Origin: Cyclaneusma minus
Taxonomy: Eukaryota > Ascomycota > Leotiomycetes > Marthamycetales > Marthamycetaceae
Reading direction: 5' to 3'
Length of the DNA: 64,000 nt
NCBI GenBank assembly: GCA_037179335.1
Contig: JAKZHN010000012.1
Coordinates: 620,001-684,000 of the forward strand
The position numbers were made by a program, and so were the translations under genes. The notes below the pieces were generated by a model. The model saw nothing but the letters and a program-made list of their open reading frames with translations, made no database searches and was not told where the DNA came from. Positions 1-11,430 of this stretch are shown in pieces; the stretch's first letter is position 1, and the number at the start of each line of letters is the position of its first letter.

Positions 1-330
1 AACTAACAGATGAGGAGAAGCTGCAACCGAAGTAACAATCACTCGGGTCAGTAGCAGCAAGGAGAAACTTCCATACTTGGCTGTAGTCCGGCTCAAGCTA
101 TTCAACGTGTTAGCTGCAGACGCCTCCCAAGTCTCCTCACTCGAAAGCACGGCAGCAATGTCCGTTCTCCGACAAACTCCCACGAATTCCAGGCTTTTCA
201 CAAGCCCCCCCAATCCATTCAAATCCAGGAAGCCTCCATCCTCATCGCCGCCGGCTATTAGTCGCATGACCAAGCCCCCGAAGACGTCGAGTAACAGCAG
301 TGAGAAGAACCCCTCTATCGAGCGTATTTG
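1..330 (-). CDS. Possible partial gene running off the left edge
   Basis: On the minus strand one frame stays open from about position 330 to the window edge (over 100 codons). It reads like protein, with a hydrophobic stretch near the edge (SFSLLLLTRVIVTSVAAS) and acidic segments such as AGGDEDGGFLDL. I do not recognise it. It has no stop inside the window, so its C-terminus would lie outside, and no splice site was fixed at its upstream end. The plus strand is also open over part of this stretch (77-517, but from a non-ATG codon), so the assignment is weak. Confidence 0.2.
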
Positions 331-1241
331 TCAAGCCCCTGAGACCGGTTCAAGAATCCAGGACAAGGCTCTCTCGCAGGCAAATGGCCGCAAGATATGT
401 TCAACCGCAGTCGAGTTGGCTGAAGGCAACAGACTGATACGAATCTTCGCTCCTCTTCCCTCCCGCCACCGGCTTTTTTTGGCGCATTCCTATGCTTTCC
501 TAGGACCCGAGTGCTGATAGCAATATCCAGGGACGTGTAAAGATATCGCCGAGAACCAAGGCTTTCAACGTATCATTCGAACTTCCCTTGAAACTACCGT
601 TCTTCTGAGCCACCAGCACGCATTACAAGCGGGCGGTGCCTCAACGGGTCCGCTTCGTTTCTAGTATCGGTAATAACTAAGGTACCCGAGTCTGAGTGGA
701 AGGGTAGAGAGTGCCGATTGAGCCAGAACAGTCGTATGAGTTGAAAAGAAAGAGATCAAGTCAGCCGCCCGACGCCAGTGACCTGAGCTAGATAGGTAGG
801 CACGTAAGTCAGCAATAGTAACAATATATGTGAGTATTATCAGAGACCAGACACGCTGACAGGACGGCAGGGCCGCACATAAGACAGTTGGAGAGGATGG
901 TTTTGGTGTTTTACATAGCTTTTTTTTTTCCGTTCTCTTGCCATCCTCCTCTTCTATTGTACACAGATGCCCGAAGCGGAGTGGGGAAAACCAGTAATCT
1001 CATATCTCATGTCTCGCCGTGTAATTTACAGGAAAGAGGAGGTGTAAACTACAGCGAGAAGAGAGACCAGCCAGATTATTCTCGAGCCTTGCTTCGGATA
1101 ACTCCTTTTCCATGCCATGAGAGAGCCAGGTATACAAGGTTTGAGAAAGACATAAGAACCGTGCCCTGCTTTTTCAGAACACATATCTGCCTCCCCAGTA
1201 TTTCTCCCCTCGTTTGCTCGTTGAAACGACACATCATCAGT
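331..1241. other. Intergenic / 3' flank of EF-Tu gene
   Basis: No gene is supported here. The right part (about 1000-1241) is the likely 3' untranslated region of the EF-Tu gene. A T-run lies near 921-930. Confidence 0.5.
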
Positions 1242-2701
1242 TTACTTGATGATGCGAGTAACCAGACCAGTAGCGACGGTACGGCCTCCCTCACGAACGT
1301 TAAAGCGCTGGCCAACATCCAGAGCAATAGGGTTGTTCAACTCGCAGCGCATCTCCACATTGTCACCAGGCATGCACATCTTTTCGTGCGGACTCTCCGT
1401 TCCCTCGGGCCAGTACAGCGCGGCAGCCTCATCCGAAGTGCGAATGAAGATCTGCGGACGGTAGTTCTGGTGGAAACCAGTGTGTCGTCCTCCTTCCTCC
1501 TTGGTAAGCACGTACATGGAAACCAAAAACTCCTTGTGTGCCTTGACGGTGCCAGGCTTGGCAATGACCATACCGCGACGAACGTCCTCGCGCTTCACAC
1601 CACGGAGAAGCAGACCGGAGTTGTCACCAGCGACGGATTCGTCGCAGGACTTCTTGAAGGTCTCGATGTCGGTAACCTTGGTCTTGATGACTTCAGTGCC
1701 CTTGCCCACGAGCTCGACTTCGCTGTCCTTCTTCAGCACACCGCGTTCGACACGGCCGGAGGCGACGGTTCCACGACCGGAGATGGAGAAGACATCCTCG
1801 ACGGACATCAAGAAGGGCTTGTCGAGGTCGCGCTGGGGAGTGGGGATCCAGGTGTCGATAGCCTTCATCAACTCATCGACCTTGCTGACACCAATTTCAG
1901 GGCGCTTTCCTTCCAGGGCGCAAAGAGCGGAGCCGAGAATGACAGGGGTCTCGTCACCGTCGAAGCCGTAGGTGCTCAGCAGCTCACGCATCTCCATCTC
2001 GACAAGCTCCAACATCTCGGGGTCCTCGAGAGCATCGACCTTGTTGACGAAGACGACGATACGCTGGACACCGACTTGCCGGGCCAACAGCAGATGTTCT
2101 CTGGTCTGGGGCATTTGTCCGTCGGAAGCAGCTACGACAATGACAGCACCGTCCATAGAGGCGGCACCAGTGATCATGTTCTTGATGTAATCGGCGTGAC
2201 CGGGACAGTCGACGTGGGAGTAATGGCGCTCTTCGGTCTGGTACTCGATGTGGGCAGTCGAGATAGTGATACCACGCTTTCGCTCTTCGGGGGCCTTGTC
2301 AATTGCGCCATACTCGAGGAACTGTGCGAAGCCCTTCTCGGATTGTCTCTTGGTAATTGCTGCAGTCAGGGTGGTCTTGGAGAGAGTTAGCAGCAACTCG
2401 GCGACAAACAGGTGGCAACGAGCTTCAGATGTGTACCTTTCCGTGATCAACGTGACCAATTGTACCTACAAGGCATTAGCAAAAGCTTAGCCAAGGAAGC
2501 TGAAGCAGCGAGAAGCATACCGATGTTCACATGGGGCTTTGTCCGCTCGAAGGCCGTGGCGTAGGTGCGGTATGCATTGTAGACTTGAGCTCCGTTTTGG
2601 CGGCGGAGAGCTTGTTGAAGAGGGTTCACGCTGTTGCCCTGGGACAGAGCGGCGCGGGCGGTCCGCAGGAAGGGAGTGACTGATCGTGCAAACGCCGGCA
2701 T
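1242..2701 (-). CDS. TUF1: Mitochondrial translation elongation factor Tu
   Basis: Delivers aminoacyl-tRNA to mitochondrial ribosomes as a GTP-bound factor. Three exons: 2521-2701, 2437-2465 and 1242-2375, giving 447 residues. Exon 1 encodes a basic, Ser/Arg-rich mitochondrial presequence (MPAFARSVTPFLRTARAAL) and ends in HVNI. The 29-nt middle exon supplies TIGHVDHGK, the GTP-binding P-loop. Exon 3 carries KRGITIST (switch I), DCPGHADYIKNM (switch II), NKVD (guanine specificity), and domains II and III to the C-terminus VTRIIK. The ATG at 2701 opens the presequence and is the natural start. Length and motif order match bacterial-type EF-Tu with a presequence. Both introns are GT-AG and frame is kept throughout. 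Confidence 0.96.
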
Positions 2702-3437
2702 CTTGATGGACACGGGGAGAATGCAGGAAAGGAGGGGGGATGGCGGATTGGAGGATGGGGATGTCGCCAGCAATGACCTCGAGACACTTCAATCTTTTTC
2801 GCGCACGAGCGTCGCGAGTTCCGATCGATGCTAACGGCCCACGTGATGGACGCGCTAAGGACGAAAGTGGTTTAGCCCCCCGCATCCACGAATGGCCTCC
2901 AACCTGTTGCCAATCCCCGCGTCTTCTTCCCATCATCCATCCAAACCGCGACTATGTTCCAATCCCAAACCCCACGATTTGCAGACGCCCAATTACTGTG
3001 AGGTGGATTATGCATATCCCGCAATAGTCTACACTGACTCTCAGATTGTCAAAGAACGCTCGCTGAATGAAATCCAGCCTCCGTCTTGTTCTACATGAAG
3101 GCGAAGATGGAATCAATCATCTGTCACCATGTGGATCGGGCTCGCTTGTTTCCAGACACAGAAGCTACTATTATACCTCACGTACCTTGTAACTTTTTTA
3201 TCGAGTTCATCAAGTATGGGGAACAATCCAGCGGAGAAGCCCTGGAGCATGTTTCTAGGGGGTCGACTTCGCATTCTCCAAGTTCATATCCTTCTGGCTA
3301 TTCTCTTTATTTCCATGTCTCAACGCTAGTATTCACTGCTTGTCGAGTTTCAATTCTATCTCCCGCAGAAAACCAAGGCCTTCGTTCTCCTTCGCTCCTT
3401 CTTCGCTCACAGGCGGTAATATCTACCTCCCCCTCCA
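2702..3437. other. Intergenic between EF-Tu promoter and P450 3' end
   Basis: Holds the upstream region of the EF-Tu gene and the 3' flank of the P450 gene. Open frames here (for example 2740-3027 plus) have no recognisable content. Nothing else seen. Confidence 0.5.
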
Positions 3438-5233
3438 TCAAAGCGCCTCTACCACAGCCCTCACCCCCTTCGCATCATACTCCGGCATCGCCACCTGACA
3501 AGCGTGCACAAACTCCACCTCTCCCACTCCCGTCTGCCACAGCCTCATTTCAAACCCTCTCACCAGCCTCTCCACCACCAAGTACAGTTCCGCCCTCGCC
3601 AATTCAATACCCAAACACTTGCGACTTCCCTTGCTAAAAGCAATCTGGAACTTCCTTCTTTCACGACCTTCTTCGCCCAGCCATCTGTCTGGCTTGAAGG
3701 CGAAGGGGTCTGGGAATACGCTTTCGGCTGTGTGCGCAGCCAAGGACGTGGTGCTTACTGGCGTGCCTGGGGGTATGGCATAGGACTTGCTACTGGGAGC
3801 AGATGCGGATGCGGATGCACTGGTGGCGTGGATTGATGGTGTGTAGGTGAGTGGCTCGTAGGCGATGCGTACCATGCGGGATGTGACGCCGAAGGAAAGA
3901 CGATTGCCTTCCTCGATGACAGCCGAGAGATATGGAAGATGTTCGAGCTGAGACCAGGTAGCTGGCCTTGGGACTTGGCTAAGCTCTTCGCGAAGTTTGC
4001 TAAGGATTTGTGGATTGGCCAGAAGGTGGTAGAAAATGACGGTCAACGATTTGGCAGGCGATTCGGTGCCGGCGAGTACGAGTAGTGCACCCTCCGTGGT
4101 GAGACGTTGGAGAGACTTCTCCTCTGGTGGCAGGACGGAGCTATCGAGCACTGAGTCGTAGACGGATTCTTTGCCCGTGGGACCTAGTGGTTTCTGGCTG
4201 GTTTTGCCGGATGACTTGGCGTTCATGATCTGGACTACTTCCGAGCGGGCACGCTATGAGGTCAAGTCAGCAAGATCTGTGTATCTGATGAAGGCGACAG
4301 CAGTCTTTACGGGGAAGATCATCACCGGAAGACTCGAAATCTGGGACACTTACGCTAATCAGGTCCAGCAGATCTGCGAGTCCAGGGGGCATCATGCCCT
4401 GGCTCACCGACTTCGGCAGACTCGACAGCAGCGCAGGAATCCACGAGAAGTGTTTGTTGAAGTGGATCCCCTTCAGCAGCTCATAGCTATTCTTCCTGAG
4501 ATTCGCAGCCTTCCCCTCATCAGCCAAAACATCCGTCTGATGAGCAAACAGAAAGTTGTTCACAACGCTACCATTCATCAGCATTTCCCCTTCCAAAAAC
4601 CAGCACAACCATGCAAACCTCACTCGTTACAGAAAGCGAAAAGCGCATCTGACAAATTGACAGGCGTCTTCTCATCAGCGTGGTTTCTGAGCAGCCGACA
4701 CAACTGCTCAACCTTCGCGGTGATCAATGGTTCGAGATACAGAACATTCCGCTTGCCGAAAAAAGGAGCAAGAGCTTCGCGACGTTTCTTGTGGATGTGA
4801 TGGTCTACCGTCGATCCAACACTGCCTTGAAGTCGCAGACCACTCAATTGCCGCTCATACTTGTCTCGGCGCGAAGTCGAAGGCGCATAGATGGTATCGA
4901 GGAACCCAACATCGTCCACGTGAACTTCATCTGGAGTGATGCGAATGATGGGTCCTGAACGAGTCCACGATTAGTGCTCTCCATGACTATGATACATGTA
5001 ACAGTTAATACTATGGGATACAGACCGTATTTCTTGTGCAGCTCTTGGATCTTGAAAATGTAGCGGCCTTGCTGGAAAACATCAAAGTAGCACTCATACC
5101 ACCAAGTAAGTGCTGCTAGCTTGGGACCGGGAATGTGTGCTAAAGGATGGAAGTAGAGGCGCCGAATGGCTTCTCCGACTGTTCCTAGGAAGCACAGGAT
5201 GGCTACCGTCTCTATGATCTGGAGGAGGGCCAT
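3438..5233 (-). CDS. Cytochrome P450 monooxygenase
   Basis: Membrane-anchored haem-thiolate monooxygenase of the fungal type. Four exons: 5026-5233, 4624-4954, 4354-4567 and 3438-4253, giving 522 residues. The N-terminal anchor MALLQIIETVAILCFLGTV is followed by RRLYFHPLAHIPGPKLAAL. Further on come the I-helix AGTES, the ExxR element EGNR, PERF-region PDRW, and the haem loop FSKGSRKCLG with its cysteine ligand. Intron 2 uses the second GT (gtgagg), which restores the reading FCNDVVNNFLF; intron 3 joins LLDLIS to RARSEVVQIM. The longer open frame to 5377 starts with TTG, so the ATG at 5233 is preferred. No biosynthetic-cluster partners lie next to it, so substrate cannot be inferred; secondary metabolism or detoxification are typical. 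Confidence 0.93.
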
Positions 5234-7553
5234 GGCGACTGTTTTGAAAATTCCTAGAAAGCCTTGGTTTTGGGGATGGAGTTTGACTTGGGTGAGGAAT
5301 TGAGTTTGCGGTTCTGCGAGTTGCGGGGTCGTGTAGCCGCTGAGCGCTCCGAATTTGGCAACTAACAGGTTGGACAACTAACAGGTTTGCAGGGGCTTGG
5401 TTGTGAGGCTTCGATAGGGAGCTTTACCGGGCGGTAGTATGTTTGGGGAGTTTTTTTTCTTTTTTTTCTCGATACTACCATGTTAGATTAATGTGACTTT
5501 GGGGTAGGGCCTACCCGGCTACTCGACGTTACACAAGATAGTACCTTCGGTCTCGCGCTTGATGGCCGGTTCTGCGGTTCGGTTCTAGCCACATGCGATA
5601 AAGCACGTTTAAGTACGGTTTAATTGTTTATGCGGCCTATATCATGCCCACGTGGCTAATCTTTGGAGCTGCCGGAGGGCTGGGAGTGTTCAGTGCCTGC
5701 CTATGTTGTATACGCAAGGACGGAACGAGACGGGGAGTGGGCAGATGGGGAAATGTATTGATTGGGAGAAGAGCTTCGAAGAGCTGGGTTAGGGAGAGGA
5801 GTGCTTGTTATGTTGATGGTAGTGGTGAGGGGTTCTTTGGATGATCAGTTTGGTGAGTTTGGTCGTTATGGGGATGGTGATGATGGGATTGTCTTGCAGG
5901 GAACATGATGAATTTGGGGATGCGATTGTGGGGAAGTGGGATGTTCGTTCATGTGATTCTCTGGAATCATTTGGGTAGGTATTTTGATAAGTGAAAGTTC
6001 TATCTCCTCATAGCTTTAAGCAAATTCCATAGCAACGAAAATTCATGCTAACAGCATCTGCCGGAGTCCATTTGTCAACGTTACCTCGTTGTTCGGCCCT
6101 TTTTCTATCAGTCGATTATCACCGTTTCGGTTTGGAGAACAGCTCCCTCGGCCCAGCTTCCACTTTTGCTGTCATGTATCCAGCCGGAAAACCGATTGTC
6201 GAAGGTGTGAGTTAGCATTTTATTGGCCAGCTGCAATGCGGACAGGGATACTGCTGACCCGCTGCATGGGCATCTGACAGCGGAGCCTCATTGCTGCCTA
6301 GATAGAAGGCGTTTACCCCTCACTCACGTACTCGTAAGAGTTGTCTCCCGGTTATTCTTCCTCTCTAACATCAACTTCTGCTATCACGGACCGCACAGCA
6401 AACTTCCATAGCCATACTATCGGCTCCAGCAACAATCGAAAGTCAATCAGCTCCTTTGACTATCGTAGTGGGTACCTCCTGCGTCACCCTTTCTTCGCTC
6501 CGCTTGCTCACAGCCTCGCTCCCAGATCTCTTCATCACCTCTGTCGCTCTGCCATCCGCCCCCCTTTTGCTGCTTGGTCCTCTTTCACCACTCGTTCTGG
6601 TATCGAACTTCTTCGTCCTGTCTCTACTTGTCTGGGCGCTGGCAACAGCTGTGGTGGAACTTTCACCACAAACCTTGCGCCCGTCTACGACTCCTAGTCT
6701 CTTAGGTTTAGAGAAGCTTCGCCAGCGGCCGGGCTTGTGGAACTCATCCAACCTGGCGTCTTGTCGTTCTTCTGTTGTCGCACGCCTTGTCGTCACGTAG
6801 CAAGAACCTTGGGACGTCGAGGACATCAAGTCCATTTTTCCATCATTCTATCCCGCCTGGCTCACGGTCCCGCCCCCCTCGCTTCAACTTGCCACCTCTT
6901 TCTCACTGCCTCTCTGTATACCCAAAAACTCGAGTTAAACAACCCGCATCGGCCACTTCACTCCGCCCAAGCACAATTGAAACGAGATCGATCTCCGCGC
7001 CAGCTAATCTACAATATCCGAGCCATTTTCCCGTCGATCCCTCTTGCTCGCAGCCTCGCTCCCAAATCTATTCTAACCACCGCTCCGGTTCGCTGTTCTC
7101 TCCTGCTCTGTACTCATACACGAATCATGAGTTAAAGAGAGGACTGCTTAATACTCTCACTCCAGTCAAACACGTTTGACGCATCAACCGAACTTCATCA
7201 CGCTTTCGTCCCCCATCCCTTGCATTTCCCCCTCACAATTCAAACCTCTCCAGTCCACCAGGTCCTTCTGCCACCAAACCTCACTTCCATACACCACGGA
7301 CAAACCCGAGAACTCCAGCAGTCCCAGTCCATCATCTGATTCCACTCGCACAGGATCCCGACGAGCTTCCAAGTCTTCTCATTATAGACTCTGTATCTTC
7401 CGAGTTCCCTCGCTGTTTCGCCGCTTTCTGCTCCCCGTCTAGCCTTCCGGGTCCATACAGTCCACGGAATCAAAACGTTGGGAAATCGATCAGCGCGAAT
7501 TCATTTTTCCATAATCCGAACGCAATCGTCCTGACTTCGTCTCTTGCTTCAAC
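5234..7553. other. Long intergenic region upstream of the HET gene
   Basis: About 2.3 kb without a supported gene. From about 6.0 kb it is pyrimidine-rich, and a phrase around GCCTCGCTCCCA occurs twice (near 6512 and 7053), suggesting internal duplication. A 114-codon hydrophobic frame (6456-6800 plus) was considered and not accepted. It probably includes a long 5' leader of the HET-domain gene. Confidence 0.4.
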
Positions 7554-10067
7554 ATGGAAAAAGAATCCGAGTTAGTCAATCAAGCGTCGCCATCGACCGC
7601 GCCGTGTGATCTATGCTCTTGTTTGGAAGATGAGCCCAATCTCACTGGAACAAAGTTTACTACCGCGGACTTCCACTCTCCGTGCTCGACATGCTCAGAC
7701 GTAGGTTCTCGATACCCGATTACTTTATGTCGCTTTTGTCGACATTTACGACTGCGGCACGCTTTATGCGGTCTGAAAGACTATCGGCCCTTCAGGATCC
7801 TATTTCCCAGGCCTGCAGAACGAGACCAGAGTTGTCAAATTTGCTCCCACATGACTGCGGTAACACGGACTCGAGCCAGCCTAATTCTGGAGCCGGGGAG
7901 CGATGTGGAATTGAGACTGAAAACTTCACGAATAAGCATGCTCATTTGGACTGCCACCAAAAGGATCTATTGGACCCTCGAACCCCGAATACCCACTAGC
8001 ATCTGGGGGGAACTTCGAATCTCGAACCCGACAGCAGGTTTCGAGAAGCTGGTGAATTGGGACAAGATCCGACCCTGGCTTGACGGGGCGTATCAATATC
8101 CTTGCCCGCCTTCTCCAGTTGTGGAGGGAGAGCTCGTCAACAAGTTTAGAGTCATCGACGTGGAAGAGTTTCGTGTTGTTCCTGCTCCGAAAATATGCGA
8201 GTATATGACGCTGAGTTACGTGTGGGGGGGTCAAGAGTTGACTCGCAATTATCAGGCAACACTAGCCAACATGAAGGATTTTGAAACCCCTGGCTTTCTC
8301 AAAACCATCGAGCTTCCGAACACCATTGCCGATGCTCTTCAAGCTTGCGCTCGCTTGGGAACTCGATACCTATGGGTCGACGCTCTCTGCATCGTTCAGG
8401 ATGATACTGAGAACAAAGAACATCAGATCAACCATATGGACCAAATCTACAGGGATGCTGTGATTTGTATAGTTGCAGCTGCGGGAACAAACGCTTCATA
8501 CGGGCTGCCTGGTGTTTCTCAGCGTCGCGAGCTTCTAGCAGATATGACGCCGGCGATACAATTACACGACAAGCAACTTACCTCTATTATCGCGGGTCCT
8601 TCTGACATTATCCAACGTTCCAAATGGTGTCAGCGAGCATGGACATTCCAGGAGGAGCAGCTGTCGAAACGTTTACTATATTTCACGGATTTCGGTGCAT
8701 TCTACGTGGGTCCCGAGAAGGAAGGCTTCGATTCCCCGCAAACGGCCTGGGGTGACAACCGCTTCATTGATTTTTCATATCGTAGGAGAAGTACAGACAC
8801 CTTTCAGAGCCTTGTAGGGGACTATACCGCAAGAGAATTATTCTACCAGGAAGACATTCTGCGAGCATGTTCTGGGGTATTGCGTCACAAGTACAAAGAT
8901 GCAACCGCCTACGGGATACCTTTCGCTTGGTTTGATGACGGTATGTTGTGGAATTCAAGAGATTTTGAAGCCCCGAGCCGAGTCCCGGATGAGTCTTCAT
9001 TATTTCCATCGTGGTCATGGACCTCGGCTCTTGGTTCTATTGAAATAGGGACAGGATTTGGTGTAGCATGGTGGTCGACTGTTTCGCCCGAGTCAGAATC
9101 TCACTTAGAGAGATCGCCTGCCGCATTTGCAGGCAAATTCACCCGCACCTCCGATCGCTTACAACCTATGATATCTGGAGCTCATAAGCCTTGGTGCAGA
9201 ATTACATACATGTCGCCTGTTTTTGACCAAAGGCACCTTTCGGAGACCGATTCTTGTAATCTAGGCTTTGCTTGGAGTCTAGGATGCATTGAGAAAGAGG
9301 CTCCCGAACTTGCATTCGACCGTTCGTCAGAATCAACGTACTCTTCTTACGAGTACAGAAAATTTGTACGGGAGAGATGGTTTACTTACCAGGGATACTG
9401 GAACGACGCATTCGGCTCTTACGTCTCCCGATCCCCCTTCTCCGATGCAGAGAAAGAAGCTGCGCTTATTCCAGGTCGGCTACTTGTCTATACTCAAGAG
9501 GCAAGCTTGAAGGTTGAGTGGATTGATAAGATTGATCCAGGATGCCCCGGGAAACAACATCTCTCTATCCGAGGCGAAGATGGAAGTCTAGTCGGATTCG
9601 CTTACGTTATTCGTCATCGAAGAGAGAGATTACCCCCGAAACTGAGAGCTGCAAGATTCATTGCTCTATCGTTGGGAGATGAGCAACTGAGATGCATTCC
9701 AGAGCTAAGAATGGAATGTTGCGAGATATGTGGACGTATCTTTACAGTCCACGAGAATTCCAAATATAAGGCAAATCATTGTATGCAACCCGACTGTCGA
9801 GAGGTATCTCCCAAATTTTATCAATCTGGCTATCGGCATGTAGAGAAAAAATATCCAGCAGATATCTTCTTCCTCGATTCCGACGGAGAACCTGTAGTCA
9901 GTTCTGTATTCCATTACCCACAACCACCCATGATGAAAATCATGCTCGTACACAACGTCAGCGACCCGACCAACGAAAATCTCGTGCAGCGAATCGCCAT
10001 TGGGCAGATCTATCTGAAGAAATGGGGCCAAGCTGAACGCAAATTCAAAGCACTCATTCTCGAATGA
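7554..10067 (+). CDS. HET-domain protein with Cys-rich ends
   Basis: Single-exon gene of 837 residues starting at the ATG at 7554. A HET domain (heterokaryon-incompatibility family, cytosolic) runs from about residue 215 to 370. Diagnostic strings are MTLSYVWGG, LPNTIADAL, YLWVDALCIVQDD, the segment around DQIYRDAVICIVAAAG, and QRAWTFQEEQLSKRLLYF. HET proteins trigger cell death on fusion with incompatible strains, or act in related immune-like responses; the partner here is unknown. Unusually, both ends are Cys-rich: CDLCSC, CSTC, CRFC and CQIC in the first 100 residues, and CCEICG followed by HCMQPDC near residue 720-745, which look like zinc-binding sites. The gene sits between a long intergenic tract and repeats, typical of fast-evolving HET loci. 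Confidence 0.92.
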   Translation: MEKESELVNQASPSTAPCDLCSCLEDEPNLTGTKFTTADFHSPCSTCSDVGSRYPITLCRFCRHLRLRHALCGLKDYRPFRILFPRPAERDQSCQICSHMTAVTRTRASLILEPGSDVELRLKTSRISMLIWTATKRIYWTLEPRIPTSIWGELRISNPTAGFEKLVNWDKIRPWLDGAYQYPCPPSPVVEGELVNKFRVIDVEEFRVVPAPKICEYMTLSYVWGGQELTRNYQATLANMKDFETPGFLKTIELPNTIADALQACARLGTRYLWVDALCIVQDDTENKEHQINHMDQIYRDAVICIVAAAGTNASYGLPGVSQRRELLADMTPAIQLHDKQLTSIIAGPSDIIQRSKWCQRAWTFQEEQLSKRLLYFTDFGAFYVGPEKEGFDSPQTAWGDNRFIDFSYRRRSTDTFQSLVGDYTARELFYQEDILRACSGVLRHKYKDATAYGIPFAWFDDGMLWNSRDFEAPSRVPDESSLFPSWSWTSALGSIEIGTGFGVAWWSTVSPESESHLERSPAAFAGKFTRTSDRLQPMISGAHKPWCRITYMSPVFDQRHLSETDSCNLGFAWSLGCIEKEAPELAFDRSSESTYSSYEYRKFVRERWFTYQGYWNDAFGSYVSRSPFSDAEKEAALIPGRLLVYTQEASLKVEWIDKIDPGCPGKQHLSIRGEDGSLVGFAYVIRHRRERLPPKLRAARFIALSLGDEQLRCIPELRMECCEICGRIFTVHENSKYKANHCMQPDCREVSPKFYQSGYRHVEKKYPADIFFLDSDGEPVVSSVFHYPQPPMMKIMLVHNVSDPTNENLVQRIAIGQIYLKKWGQAERKFKALILE

Positions 10068-10100
10068 GTCATGAGCCTGGACTAGCGGAGACAAGAACGA

Positions 10101-10420
10101 TTCTGTGTAGGACGCGCGGTTGGGATGAAGAAGCACTTGTCAGGCTATTCTTTAGGGGTAGTTCGGGGGGTTACGGTCGATTCTGTGCAGGACGCGCGGT
10201 TGGGATGAGGAAGCACTTGTCAAGTTGTTCTTCAGAGGTAGTTCGGGGGGTTACGGTCGATTCTGTGTAGGACGCGCGGTTGGGACGAGAAAGCACTTGT
10301 CAAGTTATTTTTTTAGAGGTAGTTCGAGAGGTTACGGTTGATTTTGTGCAGGACGCGCGGGTGGGACGAGGAAGCACTTGTCAAGTTATTCTTTAGAGGT
10401 AGTTCGGAGGGCTACGGTTC
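10101..10420 (+). repeat. 80-bp tandem repeat, four copies
   Basis: The phrase TTCTGTGYAGGACGCGCGG begins at 10101, 10181, 10261 and (with changes) 10342, giving 80, 80 and 81-bp spacing. Each unit also carries GAAGCACTTGTCA and GGTAGTTCGG. The period is not a multiple of three and the array starts about 30 bp after the HET stop codon, so it is non-coding 3' DNA. Confidence 0.9.
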
Positions 10421-10484
10421 AGAAATGAAGCTTCTGCTTTGCCTCGGTGTCTGAAAGCATCTACCTAGACAACATGAGTGACAG

Positions 10485-10622
10485 TGTTGCACGTGACATG
10501 GCATCATTCTTCTAAAACCATCTCTTGTCAGCTAGAAGGTCTATAGATACCGTGAGAGAGCTCTTCAGCTCTTCTCTCTCCAGTCCTCCTATTCTCTCTT
10601 TCCTGGCCCTTCAAATTCAATA
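10485..10622 (+). repeat. 5' LTR of the TRIM-like element
   Basis: 138-bp terminal repeat starting TGTTGCACGTGACATGG, preceded by target duplication GACAG and followed directly by the proposed primer-binding site. Confidence 0.8.
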
Positions 10623-10797
10623 GTTATGAGCTCGGGGTGTCGCGTGTGACCCTTGGGAATATTCCACTATTGCTCTTTATTGCTAAACGCAAAAAAAAGG
10701 TCCAGCAAAAGTAACTTCCTCAGCAGCGGCAGTCTTGCAGCTGCTTTATATCCTCTCTCACCACCACTACGAATCGGCGGTCCAGTCTTTCCTAATA

Positions 10798-10836
10798 CAG
10801 TCTCTCCTATACAGGCCAGCAAAGCCTGAGGGGGTG
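10798..10836 (+). repeat. Internal duplicate of the pre-LTR segment
   Basis: A 39-bp stretch around CTATACAGGCCAGCAAAGCC recurs at 11244-11282 just before the 3' LTR with only a few differences, so the polypurine-tract region exists twice inside the element. Confidence 0.75.
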
Positions 10837-11284
10837 CAACCATTCCCGACTGTTAACAATTAGCGCCATCCATACATTCAACCAACCACTATAACTATTC
10901 ACCACTATTTTCATAAATCCTACGCTGCCTTGCAATATATCTATATAATTGAGAGAAGGCCCATAAATAGGAAAAAAAAACCAGAATTATAGCCAATAGA
11001 AAAGGGCTAAAAGCCCTAAAAAGAAAGATTGGGCTGGGGGTGAAAAGAGAGGAAGGTTCTAAAAGCAAGATTTGGTCTTGAAAGCTGTGAAAGCTATGGG
11101 GCTATATAGAGCCCTGCCAAAAAGCCTTGGCCTTGAAATTGGATTGGCAGGAGTTTTCCTCCCAAGGCTGTATGAACCTAAAGCCTTGGTTTTCTCCTGG
11201 TATTGGTCAAGCTTGGAGCTGCTCATTGCACGTGGCTTAAATCCAGTCTCTTCTATACAGGCTAGCAGAGCCTGAGGGGGTGGG

Positions 11285-11430
11285 TGTATTGCACGTAACA
11301 TGGCATCATTCTTTTAAAACCATCTCTTATCAGCTAGAAGGGCTACAAATACAGTAAGAAAGAGCTTTTCAGCTTTTTTCTCTCCAGTCCTCCTATTCTC
11401 TCTTTTCTGGGCCTTCGTACAAATTTAATA
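11285..11430 (+). repeat. 3' LTR of the TRIM-like element
   Basis: 146-bp terminal repeat starting TGTATTGCACGTAACATGG, preceded by a purine tract and followed by GACAG. Confidence 0.8.

Larger units (their letters stand above)
10485..11430 (+). mobile_element. Small non-autonomous LTR element (TRIM-like)
   Basis: Complete 946-bp element with no coding capacity. Two direct repeats (10485-10622 and 11285-11430) begin TGT and share ACATGGCATCATTCTT, AAAACCATCTCT and CTCTCCAGTCCTCCTATTC. A 5-bp duplication GACAG flanks it (10480-10484 and 11431-11435). Right after the 5' repeat lies GTTATGAGCTCGGG, nearly complementary to the anticodon arm of initiator tRNA-Met, the half-tRNA primer used by some Copia elements. 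A purine run GAGGGGGTGGG (11274-11284) precedes the 3' repeat, as expected of a polypurine tract. The 3' copy differs mainly by C-to-T and G-to-A changes. TGTTG starts and this primer suggest a Copia-derived TRIM. Confidence 0.82.

Noticed and set aside
888..2390. 500-codon plus-strand open frame across EF-Tu
   Set aside because: Exact antisense of the conserved EF-Tu exon; its openness follows from the biased codon use of the real gene, and it starts in the 3' flank.
5234..5377. Longer N-terminus for the P450
   Set aside because: The extension begins with TTG; the ATG at 5233 gives a normal anchor and family length.
6456..6800. 114-codon hydrophobic frame as a small membrane protein
   Set aside because: Lies in pyrimidine-rich leader DNA, where Leu/Ser/Pro-rich frames arise easily; no homology recognised and a non-ATG-rich context.
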